Shown here: positions 36,574-48,550 of the stretch, piece after piece
Numbering within the stretch: the stretch's first letter is position 1
Layout of the letters: the number at the start of each line of letters is the position of its first letter
Assembly: GCA_028023455.1 (NCBI GenBank)
Contig: JAQFVV010012499.1
Location: forward strand, 2,362,584-2,426,583
Direction: 5' to 3'
Length of the DNA: 64,000 nt
DNA from: Epiperipatus broadwayi
Taxonomy: Eukaryota > Onychophora > Udeonychophora > Euonychophora > Peripatidae
Made by a program: the position numbers and the translations under genes
Notes under the pieces: generated by a model
The model's input: only the letters and a program-made list of their open reading frames with translations
Told to the model about the DNA's origin: nothing
Databases searched by the model: none

Positions 36574-36574
<1 letters not shown>
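36527..36574. repeat. Perfect palindrome centred on (TA)n
   Basis: ATACACTATA on the left is mirrored by TATAGTGTAT on the right around a TA run, centre 36,550.5. Confidence 0.85.

Positions 36575-36632
<58 letters not shown>
36534..36632. repeat. (TA)n microsatellite
   Basis: About 100 bp of TA interrupted once by GTGTATATATGTA. Tyr/Ile frames on both strands are repeat artefacts. Confidence 0.9.
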
Positions 36633-36633
<1 letters not shown>

Positions 36634-37502
36634 AAGTACATGGTTAAAGTATTGGCACCATGTTGTGTGCCAGACTATAAAAAAATATTTACTGTAAATG
36701 TTAGAATTGCACAACTCACATGCAAAACCTCCAAGGCCAATTTAGATGTGCATCCGACATTCCAATATCATAGAATAACAACTTTTTCTTTTACAGTCTG
36801 CTCAGGTCAGAGGGAAAGAAGATTTAATTATTATTATTATAGTTATTGACTGCAAATAAAGAATTACAATCAAAAATAATGAGACCACACTATTTATTCA
36901 CGTATATACAACATAAAACATACACTGGTGTAACTTTAGTCAATTGATTTATAAATTAACTTAAGGTAAATAAACTTTTCCAAATTTTCTTAGATTAATA
37001 TTATTTTTCACAGATATAAGATATGATCTTATAATGATTCAATGTTTTTAAATAATTCCCATTTGACACTATTAATGTAGACTATTATTATCATTAATTG
37101 TTTGAACAGATTCCAACCTACTGCACAAACCCATACTGCTTTCTACTATCATCATCCCTGTTCTTACACTATCTGATATGAGCTTATAAACTAAGGCTGA
37201 TATTATTAATTGACTGCTACAAACAATTCCAAAGATATAATATTAGTAAAGCACTAAGCTTTAAATAAATTTAATAATATATATATATAACTTCTTTAAC
37301 GAGCGTTATAAGTGCATAATTATTGATATTATGCAATAAATAATAAAATAATTGTACAATACAGAAAATCACATTTGCACTATAAAGGTATCTATATAAG
37401 AACAAATACATGTATAATTGTATGCATAAGGTAGGGATTAACCATCTGCTACATGTATAGCATTCAGTGACTGGCAGTCACATACAATCAATACAACATG
37501 CA
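36633..37502. other. Gene-free A+T-rich DNA
   Basis: Nothing recognised between the TA tract and the right copy of the large repeat. Confidence 0.5.
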
Positions 37503-37841
37503 TGAAGTAAAATAGATGGCTTGTGGTAGGAATTGATCTTCTATTGCACACCATTGTTTAAATAAAATAATGACTGTAAGATATTGGGAGTCACAAGAAT
37601 CAGAATCAGAAGTAACTAGCATAATCTCCACTGACAGATTCACAGCTGCCCATTTATATCAATAATACTACCATAAAATATATAAATAGTTAGGATTGCC
37701 TTCCATTCACAATTTTAAAATTTATTGATTTAACATATTAATAAATAAATAAAGTAGAAATAATTGACTAATATACCAATATTTAGTAGCATGGCAAGAG
37801 CTCAGGAATATACAGCTTCATTATAGAATAATGTTTATATA

Positions 37842-38805
37842 CACCTGGGTCTCGTTTTATGTGATAGATAGGTTCCTCAGAAAACACGCGCAAACTAAAT
37901 CGTGCAAAAATAGACATAACTTACCTTGAAAAAGGGGAGATGTGGACTGTGATTTTTCAAAAATCGCATAAAAGCAAAGCACCAATGTAAAATTACTTTA
38001 AAATTCACGCAAAAAAAAATAAGGAAATAAAATATGACTAATAAAAAATTTCAAATTTGAAAAAAATTGATACAAGACAAACTTTTTTTAACTATAATAT
38101 TTAATTTTATTCAAAACAATATATTTTTATGCATAATTTACAATAATTTACATTTTTTATACATGTTTTAATTATTATCATTATTTGCCGATAAACAGGT
38201 TCGTTTGCAAACTGATAAAAAATCAGATTCTGCACAAGAGGAAATACAACTAGCGCCAACATCACTCTCATGTTGTGCAATGGTTTTCTGGTGACAACGT
38301 AATTAGTAATTAATCTAACAACTAAAAATTAAATTCCTATTTTTGTCTTTAATTTTTTAATTTTCAATTTTAATTGTGCCCACTGTTATTACTCACCTTT
38401 TAAAAATAAACTTGCGGACACTAAATGATTAATAATTGATTATGTTGTTTTTTAAAAAGCAAAAACAGAATGTGATTTAAAATGCAAAATTAACATGCAC
38501 AATGTTTGAACAAATTTACATTATAATCTTGTAAAATTTAATGTGTGTATACATAAAATGTGGAAATCATGATTTTAATTTCATTATTGTATAAAATCTT
38601 ACTATTATAAAGCACTGAAAATATTGAAATTACTATGATGAAAATCGAATTCCAATAATGTGCTATTACTTTCAATATGACATAAGTGCACGAAATTTAT
38701 TATTTAAAGTAATAGCGCATTATCGAAGTTCGACTTCTGGAGAAACGTGAATCGCGTAACTTCAAAATCGCATTAAATAAATCCACGTAAAAAGAGACCC
38801 AAGTG
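37842..38805. mobile_element. Non-autonomous DNA transposon, copy 2 (964 bp)
   Basis: Starts CACCTGGGTCTCGTTTTATG, ends GAGACCCAAGTG. The empty site is visible in the paralogous repeat near 33,590: there TTATATACATATCAC runs uninterrupted, while here TTATATA precedes the element and TACTTATCAC follows. The element therefore inserted at TA and duplicated it. It shares termini, subterminal blocks, one copy of the GCGGACACTAAATGATTA unit and the hairpin with copy 1, and encodes no transposase. Confidence 0.85.
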
Positions 38806-39393
38806 TACTTATCACCAACTAGATTGTGGCATAAAAATAAAACAAATGACCATCTATCTCTTGCTGTATCTGGTCATAAACAGATTAATTACATAAATAT
38901 TCATTAACATATTTCATTAAATCAAAGATAGTAATTAACTAAATATTAGTTTAAAAGTTGTATTTATTTTTTCAGTTTAACAGTACACATTCAGTCTTTA
39001 AATATTTGCAGAATTGATTCTTTAGCATAGCTATGGTGCATGATGGTTTAACCATTCTTCTAGACCCTATGACTATAGTCATAATCACCTTTAACTCTCT
39101 AAAACTTGTAATTTTTATGTTATTGTGAATTTATGATCATTTTAAAGATAAAAACATACAGTAAGATGATGCCATCTCTAGAATTATTTTAAAAGTGAAA
39201 AATCAATAATATTTAAATTTAAAGCTATAACAATGAGAGAAAATGGACTTTCCAAGGCACTGATTGGCTGTTTCTCATTTTTAACAAAAGACGGTGCTTG
39301 TCATGATTTTTCCAGGTCTAAGTTCTTTGTTTTGATAAACAAAAATGTACATTTTACAGTACTTTCTTTATATTTTTTACGTATTATAAATTA

Positions 39394-39915
39394 TTTTGAT
39401 AAAATATACTGAAAATATAATTATTTTAGAAAAATAGTTAAGATTTTTGTAAAAATTCTTTAATTGATAAAGAAATCAATGACATACATCTCATTTTCTA
39501 ATAGATTACAAAATATTTGTTTTATGTTTTCCACTTTAGATTATTTTTATAATTATAAATATGAAAATGTATATTTTAGACTGTTTTCCATATGTCAAAG
39601 CATCGGCCAGGAAGCAAACCCTGGGTAACTGTTTGTAAGGCAGCCATGCTACCCACTTGACTACCAATGCTTGATTATTTTTAGACTATATTTTTAACAT
39701 TTGTTTACCTATTACAAATTATTTTAATAAAATATGCTGAAAATATAATTATTTTACAAGGATAGTTAAGATTTTAGTAAAAATTCTTTACTTTTACATG
39801 AATGTAAATTGAGAAAGAAATCAATGATGTGGGCTGCATTTTCTAATAGGTTAAAAAATGTTCATTTGGTTTTCTGCTATACATTATTTTTATAATTATA
39901 AATAAAAATGTATTT
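39394..39915. repeat. Tandem duplication interrupted by a retroposon
   Basis: Two units of about 200 bp (about 39,394-39,572 and 39,715-39,915) share ACTGAAAATATAATTATTTT, AGAAATCAATGA and TATTTTTATAATTATAAATA blocks. The tRNA-like retroposon lies at the end of the first unit. Confidence 0.7.
39583..39676 (-). mobile_element. tRNA-like short retroposon, copy A
   Basis: On the minus strand: TCAAGCATTGGTAGTCAAGT (box A-like TGGTAGTCAAGTGG), a CTTACAA anticodon-loop-like string, GGGTTTGCTTCCTGG (box B-like) and CGATGCTTTGACATATGG, then a few A. The ends TCA-AGCATTG and CGATGCT-T-TGA pair as an acceptor stem extended by three base pairs. Flanks ATTTTAGACT (39573-39582) and ATTTTTAGACT (39677-39687) look like a target duplication with one base gained. 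It is the same family as 63,108-63,214. RNA polymerase III internal promoters are expected in this class. Confidence 0.75.
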
Positions 39916-40985
39916 TTTAAAAAAACTTACCTTCATTTTAATAATCTGACAAATTATTAATTTGCTTTTTGGAAAGTAAACTAAAATGAATATAATATTA
40001 AAAGAAAATTATATTTTATTGCTGATATTGTAATTGACCAATAAACAGTTTAGAACTTTAAGTCAGTCAACCAATAAACATTTTAACCACTGAAAAGTTT
40101 AATTGAGATTCAGACTTTATTAGAATGCTTCACACAGATTTCATCTTGGCTTAATGGTTCATTCTTCCAATGGCCCTGGACCTCTTATTTTTACTCATAT
40201 CAGGTGGATACATATTGGAAGCCATATTCAGATGTTTTTTTTTATTTTGTTCATGGCTTTTTTCTCAGGACTTATCAATAGGTTATCAGATTACCCTTTG
40301 TCAGCTTGACAGAGTGAAATAGATAATGGCATTTTGTTATTGCAGAATAATAATGGCAGAATGATAATCACTTCCAGAATAATCACTAACAAGATCAAGA
40401 TAGAATTATGTGACTTGCAGAATAACAGCATATGATGAATCCTGGAAGCAGGCAAGAATTAATTTAAGCTTAATAATAATTTCAGAATAATGATGGACAA
40501 ATGAAAGATCAAAAGTTTTCTCAAATGTAATTTCCATCACTTTATATGATTTTGAACTATCTTATCAGTAAAGTTAAGTTTCATCTCTTGTCAGTTAGAT
40601 AACTCCATTACATTTACTGAGGTCCAAGTTTATTTGTCCAATACTCTATTTGCAAGCTCTTATTTTTTGAGCTGGAATAACAGCCTTTTTAATTAAATTA
40701 TTTTAATTATTTATCTCCTTAAATGTAATCTAATAATCTGTTTACAAGCATTTTAATTACTTTTTCTAGAATGTTATATCCACCTTTTAATGCCTTTTGC
40801 TTTTAAAGTACTTTGAAGTTTAGAATCAATTTTCTTTTTAAATTTTAGAGAATATTTTTTAACACAAATTAACTTTATCATTAATTACATTTACATGCCT
40901 TTATAATAGATATTTAATTTTTATTTATAAATATTTATTAATCCTTTTAATCTTAAATTTTGTTCATTATTTTTAACATTTGAAA

Positions 40986-42870
40986 ATAATATATATATAT
41001 GCGTGTGTTTGTGCATGTATATAACTTCAATATATATATATATAATAGATAAAGATAGTGTAAAGGTAATGATTTTACTCCTAATAAAATTTATAACATT
41101 TATAATTAAATACAGTCAATGACTAAATAAATCAATAGAATATCAGCAGCTTGTTGTCTTGGCAGCACTTAAATGAAATAATAAATGAATTCCACTTATT
41201 ATCAGGATCTAAAATACAGATAGATAATGAGTGAAAGCAACAATTAAAACAGATTAAGAGATTAAAACTATGAAGAAATTTTAAATAAAATTCATTCAAC
41301 AAGGTTCTATAAAAAATTTCATTCATTCTTCCAACTCCATCTCTTTAAAGTCTTAGATTTTAACAATAAATACAATTCTTTTTTTATCTAATTTGAGTAT
41401 TGTCTTTGCTGAGGTAATATCATTTACATATGATAATCAGTTAGCTGTTACCTTTCATGGATTAATATATACAGACACACAATCTGATGTTTCTTTTTTA
41501 GCATTTAAAACAATATTTTATCATAATATATTTATCAATATTTTTATTTTTATGTCAGTCACCTTGGAAAATAAATAATTTTTGGGCATCAAAGTAGTTT
41601 CAGTCAACTGATAAAGATTTTTCTAATTCTCTCCTTTTTTTTTTACTTTCCGCAATTGAGAATCAATCCAAGAATTTTTAGCAATCGATTCCAACCCTTT
41701 CATCATTGTTCAGAGCATTTATTACATTACTTCTTTCAATTTCTTAATTAGATTTAATCTTTTTCCATATACCTACACTCATTTTTATATACAAATAATA
41801 AAACATAATGGATAAATTTATTCCATTAAAATCATCTGTTCATCGCTGACATGATTTCAAAATGCAAATTTTAAACAATTACAAAAAATACAAACTTGAA
41901 CAATAAATATAGACATATGTATGTGTATTCAAATCTTGACAATATAAAATTGTATAATAACAGTTTATTACATCATCTTTCTAAGAATTCAATTTATTTT
42001 CAAGGTTTGTTGTTTGCTACTAAGGAAATATAATGTATATTAAAAATAAATGTTGCCAAAGGTTCAACAGCCAATCATAAATAAAAAATGATTGCAAATA
42101 AACAGCAATATTTTAAAAAAAAAATTGTCTTCAGTAATAAATAACGCAATTTTGTAGAAAAATGAAATGAGTTTAAAATGCATTGAAATCTATACTAATT
42201 CATTGTCTAATCACACTGCTAAGGGGAAAAAAACAATTGAAGCATTATTTTCAGTATTTAAAAACCAGATTATAATCAGCCTAGTAAGATGCAAATAAAT
42301 TCAGATTACAGAAAAATATTTACTTTGTTCTCACATTTTTTGAATTAATAATTGCAAAATAAAACTAAACTCAAATGAATATATATATTTCACTCACATA
42401 TACACATTTTCATTTTATTTTTAATAAAAAAATATTAAATAATAGATGAATAATGTGTTTAAAATTATCTATGGGCGGTATTTCATACAAAATATTAAAG
42501 AATTGTTTATATCACATGAAAATGAACAGCAAGATAAGACTGGTGCTATGTTAAATATGATATAAAAAATATCCAACACTACTTAGCCCACGTTGATAAT
42601 AAAAATAGTCTTATGAGATGACTGAAAATCTGTTAATTATAATCTGCTGACAAAATCATTCAGAAAAAAATGTGTATTTTAATAACATAGTTTATAATTT
42701 TTGAATAATAACTTGCTATATTATTTTTCTATACTTAATAATACAGATGGTTCTCTATTTGTATATCTAATTGTTTTTTGAAATGTGTATGAAAGCTGAA
42801 ATGTACCAAAGCAGACCAATGTAAAATAAAAACATCAAAAAGCATTTTCAAAATACATATATGTATATTT
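40986..42870. other. Gene-free A+T-rich DNA
   Basis: Small (TA)n and TG tracts at 40,990-41,045; otherwise nothing recognised. Confidence 0.55.
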
Positions 42871-43400
42871 GCAATACAGAGAGCATACAAATAGCTCAAA
42901 CAAGCTCTTAATTAATAAGTGTGGTATGAGAAAATATTTAAAATCTCTATCCAGAACACTCTCATCACCAGACCAACTGGTTTCGAGCTTATGACTCACA
43001 TCAGTGGAGTGCTAGAATATTCGGACACTAGACCTAAAATATCAACTCAAAAAACAGCACTTATTTCATATGTATATTTAAGTAAAAACTCTGAAATTTT
43101 CAGACATGAAAATGTCTTTAAATCCAGCTATCTAACTTAAATAGCTAAAAAAAACATTCTCATATCTAAAAATTTCAGAGTTTCTATTTACATATACGTA
43201 TGAAATAAGGGTTGTTTTTTGGAGTTGATATTTTAAGTCTAGTGTCCAAATATTATAGCTCTCCACTGACGTAAGCCATAAGCTCGAAACCAGTTAGTCT
43301 GGAGATGAGAGTGTCCTGGATAAAGATTTTAAATATTTTCTCATACTGCATTTATTAATTAAGAGCTTGTTTGAGGTATTGTTATGCTCTCTCTATTGCA
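42871..43400. mobile_element. 530-bp foldback element with about 240-bp arms
   Basis: The left arm (42871 to about 43,110, from GCAATACAGAGAGCATAC through ACTGGTTTCGAGCTTATGAC to TCAGACATGAAAATG) is the imperfect reverse complement of the right arm (about 43,154-43,400). The loop of about 43 nt contains CCAGCTATCTAACTTAAATA. Arm identity looks like 85-90 per cent by eye, so this is an older structure than the hairpin at 14.2 kb. Relatives lie at 4,022-4,345 (loop) and 57,071-57,256 (arm core). The frame at 42,919-43,140 is a passenger. No transposase. Confidence 0.8.
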
Positions 43401-44640
43401 TTTTTGTAATTACAAGCTTATAAAAGTAATGTCACATTATATATGATTTGCTTTTTTAATTATTATATGTATATTTCTGCTAAATATTGTTTCTATTTGT
43501 AAAAAAGTTCAAAGAATTCTTAATATATAATAAATTTTCATACCTGATAATAATTTTTATCTATTTTTTTTAATTGAGAATAAAATAAAGCTAGATATTG
43601 TATATAGATATATGAGACACAATCACATACATATAAGATCTAGACAAATAATGTTAAAAAAGTTTAAAAGCATAATTAACTTGACGGTGAATGAATTTGG
43701 AAATATGTATTGTATTTTCAATTTTGAATGTATTCCTTAATTTTGTTCTTGTTTTTCACAATTGAATATATTGTAGATCAGCTTAAATTATACAACAATC
43801 AAATGAAACAAAACATTCACCAACTTTTGTCTTGATCATATGGAGATTATGATACCTTGATTTATTTTTCTTTATAACAACACTACTGTTTTTTTTTTCA
43901 TTTTTCACTCATGTTTATGAATTAATAAGGTGAATTTTTTCACCAAAATAGAAATTTATATAAAGTGATAACACATCCTAACATAAACTGACAAACACAA
44001 TCTATCAACACAGCACTAACTCAAGATATCATTGTTCAAGACTGAACATGTGATACCAAAAATGAATGTGATTAATGTCAGAAAGGTGGGACAGGATCAA
44101 GGAGAAAGGAAAATCATTACATGAAAGTATGGATGTCTTGTCATATACATTGATAAAAATCGAAAGTACAATATGTGTATAAAACAGTGAATTGTACAAA
44201 AATAGAATATACAAAAGTAGAGGTCTGCCTGTACTTAATAATGCTAAAAATGGTTCATACTTTTCTTTTAAAGTAAATATAAAAAAGATGTTTGAAATTC
44301 TTAATGTAATGAAAATTTCTATTGTACAAAATTTATTTTACATAAACCTGAGAATTATCAAATTAGTATACAAAACATTTTTTTTCAAAAACAAAATCCA
44401 ACCAAAATGTGAAATTAAAAACAATACATATATGACTTCTTACACAAATTAAGTAAAAGAATACTTTAAAACTTTAAAACTGCTGTCATAATCAACAAGT
44501 ATCTCCCTCTCCAAGACAATAAATAGGGAAATGAAAGTACCACAAGGAATAAGCAAAATCTCCTTAATAATGAATTCTGTATTAAAATTTTGTTTTCGCA
44601 AAAAGGTAATAAATAAATAACTTGAATATAATAAAAAGTC
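43401..44640. other. Gene-free A+T-rich DNA
   Basis: Contains TTTTTGTAATTACAAGCTTA just outside the foldback, a string echoed beside its relatives at 4.0 and 57.3 kb. Otherwise nothing recognised. Confidence 0.5.
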
Positions 44641-44647
44641 TACAGAA

Positions 44648-44681
<34 letters not shown>

Positions 44682-44682
<1 letters not shown>

Positions 44683-44693
44683 CAAAAGTAAAG

Positions 44694-44727
<34 letters not shown>

Positions 44728-44739
44728 CTTTACTTTTGA
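44682..44739. repeat. Perfect 58-bp palindrome centred on (TA)n
   Basis: TCAAAAGTAAAGCTATATA on the left is mirrored exactly by TATATAGCTTTACTTTTGA on the right around a TA run, centre 44,710.5. A further (TA)n tract lies just to the left (44,647-44,681). Confidence 0.9.
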
Positions 44740-44745
44740 GAAATA

Positions 44746-47045
44746 TCATTATTAAACAAATAATGAACCGATATACTTCATCATCTTCAAGTTCAAAATG
44801 GTTAAACTTAAAATAAATAATGTCATAGATTAGTTTTATGTAAATATTATCAAATAATATTTAAACAAAAAAAAAACAATGTTTGATATTTTAAATGAAA
44901 TTTGCATTACTAATTAATAAGGCAATCATTAAGAAAACTAATTAAAAAGCAAATCTTTACTCCATATGTGTATGTCAGCCTCAAATTATTCTAATAAAAA
45001 AATGTTATCCACTGATAAACATAATTCTAAAGAAAAATAGAGATAATTGTTATCATTAGCAAGTCTATGCAAAAATTAATGTGTTGTTTGTTAAATATTT
45101 TAATCAAAAGGATAAAAGTTGCATATATTCGTCATAAAATGAAAACATTAAAATATATAATTACCGATCTAGTGTCAAATCTATGTAACTGTGCATGAAA
45201 ATTGGTGTGAATTCAAAATAGTAAAGGTTTTAGAATTTTGAGATATTAGTATGATAATAAAAAAGGGATAAAAATGATATGGATAAGATGTGGATTAAAA
45301 CTAGTAGTTCCATATGAACTAGACCAATCCTCTTCACAAATGAAAACAAAACAAAACCTAATATAAAAATGTGGCTACATACATCATCAGATATAGACAT
45401 TAATAGCAGTACTATCTCATATCCATTGATTACTCAAGCTGACAATAGATGGCCCTAGAGTTTATAATAGTATATATGTATGCAGCCATAATTACGTGAG
45501 GGTATGTTTAAGAACATGAATTAATACACCATCAAGAATCTCTAATATATGTATATGATCATTTATTTAAATTCGTATATTTCAGATAAAATTTTACTAA
45601 CATTTAAATTCAGTTAAGTTGGGCATTTTGTTATTTGAATAACAAAAAAAATAATAACTGCAAAAATTCTGTAAAAATAATGAATAATTTACTATAAATA
45701 ATTAGTTTTTAATTAAATTAGAATCATATAATTATCTTTATAACAGATTTTTTTTTTCATTATTTATTTATATATTTTCAAGTAATATTTTTCATTTAAA
45801 TCAATATATTCAAAAGAAAGGATAGACAGGCAACCAAAAGGTATGGTATCTATATTTTTTCATTACAATGAAGGTTATGGATATGTTTTGCAGTTTTGTG
45901 TAATAAGAGGGAAATCACCTGTGATACATAGATTGAGCCCTATTGCTTGAACTTCTTAAAAAGAATTAAGCAATAAAATGACTTGATAATCATCACTACC
46001 ATCATAATTATTATTGTTATTATTACTACTAGTACTGCTACCAGATATAGATAAACTAAAATGATAATAAAATTAACCCCCTTCACATGCAAATATTTTC
46101 ATCTTATGAGCAACATACATGTCAGGATATTCAACAGAGATGATTCTGTGCACATACACACAACCATTTTTCACTCCTTCAATATTCAAGTCACTATGAT
46201 AAAGACAATAAGTATAGAGAGCATGAAATGAAAAGAATTTAACCAAAAAGCATATAACAATGACACAACCCAACAAGTTTTAATAAATAAAAATTATAAT
46301 ATCGTCAAAAAAAAATAACAAAAACTATACAAAAAATATATATCTGAAGTTGGTTTTGAAATCACTTACTCATAAATCTTTTTATTATGTTCACATTTTA
46401 TGGGATTTTAAAAATATATAATTAAAATTCATTCAATATTAAATATATTCTTATTGTGAATATTTACCTTTAATAAATAAACAATGGATACGGATTTGTT
46501 CATATATTCATTCACAAACCCATAAAAATAATTATGATTAAGTGTAATGATAAATAACATTATATTAAAGCTTGTATCTCAATCATTAATGAACGTTTGC
46601 ATTTTCACATAAACTATAAATTTGTTGATATGTGATTTATCTATAAAATATGGTAAACTTTTGAATAATTTTCCTTTAATCAGTAATAATAATATGCATT
46701 TTTAAATATCACAAGTGATGAAAGCATAACATAATTCTTTGCTATATTACTTTATGTCATACTAGATAACATTCTAGTAGTTTAAAAAAACACATCCATA
46801 TAATCAAGAGTAACAAATATAAATCCATAAGTAATAGATAAATAAATATTCATCTATGAATATGCTAACTTGGCCACTTGAAATTTATTTATTAATGCTT
46901 TCATTTCATAAAAAATGTGTATTATTTAAAATAAAGATATGCTATAATTAACCACCATATAAATTTGATACCTAGCCATCAAAATCTTACATTCTTCATT
47001 TTAACTTATGATAGAAATAAAAGTTTCTATCCTTTCAAGCCTTTT
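44746..47045. other. Gene-free A+T-rich DNA
   Basis: No supported gene. A minus-strand frame at 46,073-46,276 has no recognisable domain and no splice or promoter context. Confidence 0.5.
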
Positions 47046-47540
47046 GCTTCATCCCAGTGATCCCAACTGGCACCCTGCCATCCCTGACACTTCTGGAAAA
47101 AAGCTGGATATTGTCAATACTAGAGAATATATCCAAAGTCAGCATACCACTAACTCATATAAAGTTCAATAAAATCAATTACTGGGATGGCCATCAACAA
47201 ACCAACTCCCAACATGCCACTTTCAGGTCACATAAAAAGGCTTCTCACAGCTAGACCAATTCTGCCCTTTGTGCCACAGTGAAGACATTTGACCACTGTT
47301 TCATCACTGCATAAGTTTAGGAATCTAATAGCAAATAAAAGAAATCAGTCATTAATCACAATACTTATAACCAGTAGCAACAATGGAGAATTTGTAGTAA
47401 TTAGAAGCTCAACCTTTCTGCTCTTCGCCATTTGGTCAATCTGATGTACAATGATTTATAATCCCATAGACTGTAATCCACAGCAAATGCTAATGTCAAA
47501 AATCAAATCAATATGTGAGAGTGGTGTGTGAGATGAAATG
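47046..47540 (+). pseudogene. Fragment of the LINE polymerase C-terminal half
   Basis: Translation gives KVSIPLTHIKFNKINYWDG, matching ILTPLTQLKPTKLRYWDAY in the open LINE copy (residues 488-506). Further on, NNGEFVVIRSSTFLLFAIW matches the FAYGDFAIIRSATFITFSLW region after the zinc motif. Stop codons, a frameshift and a deletion between the two blocks make it non-functional. Orientation is opposite to the 21-23 kb copy. Confidence 0.75.
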
Positions 47541-48514
47541 TGGAAATGCTATCCCCATGTCAATGGGTGGTAAGCCCCTCCTAACTCTATTTTAAACTAT
47601 GTATCTTGTAGTAAATAATCTATGTAACTTTCCTTAAGTACTCAATAGAACAATTATGAGAATTAAAAAAAAGCATTTATTGACATGATAATTAAATGTC
47701 AATCCTCAGATTAATATTTAAAAAGAAAACAATTACAAATAATTATGTTTCTTCTTAATTTAAAATTTGCCATATATTATAAGAAGAAATATTTGTTTAA
47801 TTCATGAAAGAGTATTAATATTATTTCTTTTTAATATATGTATGCCAATTTTTAATTATTTTCTAAAATATTAAAGATAGTTTTTAATAATTTTTAAATG
47901 TCTCCAATACATTTATCTTTAAATATATTTCCTTAGAAACATAATTAAAACATTATAGCTATCAAAACATAAGCATATGTTTATAATTTACATTTAAATC
48001 TTATCTATAACACTATAACTATATATATATATATATATATGAGCTTTGGTTAATTAACATTAAATTTTCATTTATACTTGAACAATATTATTATTGTAAT
48101 TATAGTTTTTAAATAGATAAAAAAGTATAAATAATGAATAAATTACTTTATAAAATATATCAACAGAACAATAAAAAAAATTTATAAATTTGTTAGATAT
48201 TATTTAAGAATATTAAAATATATATAAAAAATAAAATTATATTAATATTGTTTGTAATTTTTTAATTTTTAAAGTGTATTATTTCTCTTATTTAATTTTG
48301 TGAAGTCATGTATCTTACTTGCATCTTTGCCAAGATTGTAATACAACTCAGCAAAAGACATTCAATTAACATTTTGGTATTGGTTAAGATGTTTATTTTT
48401 ATCTTTAATTTAGAGTATTTGACCCGTATGTGTCCTGAAAATATGCATAGGTAAAATCTTTTGTTGTTTTTTGCTGTTAAAAACATATTTTATTTTCTTG
48501 AGGGAATCAATCAA

Positions 48515-48550
<36 letters not shown>

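Larger units (their letters stand above)
39047..40091. mobile_element. About 1,045-bp insertion in the right repeat copy
   Basis: The paralog reads GATGGGTGAAATTTTAATTG without a break. Here GATGG is followed by this segment and then TGAAAAGTTTAATTG. The insert begins TTTAACCATT (39047-39056) and ends TTTAACCACT (40082-40091), which may be a duplicated target or terminal direct repeats. It contains an internal tandem duplication (39,394-39,915) and a nested retroposon. No protein is encoded; the type of element is unknown. Confidence 0.55.
37503..40985 (+). repeat. Large dispersed direct repeat, right copy with nested insertions
   Basis: Homologous to 33,207-34,785 but longer because of two insertions: the DNA transposon at 37,842-38,805 and a segment of about 1,045 bp at 39,047-40,091. 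Without them the two copies are of similar length. The insertions postdate the duplication. Confidence 0.75.
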
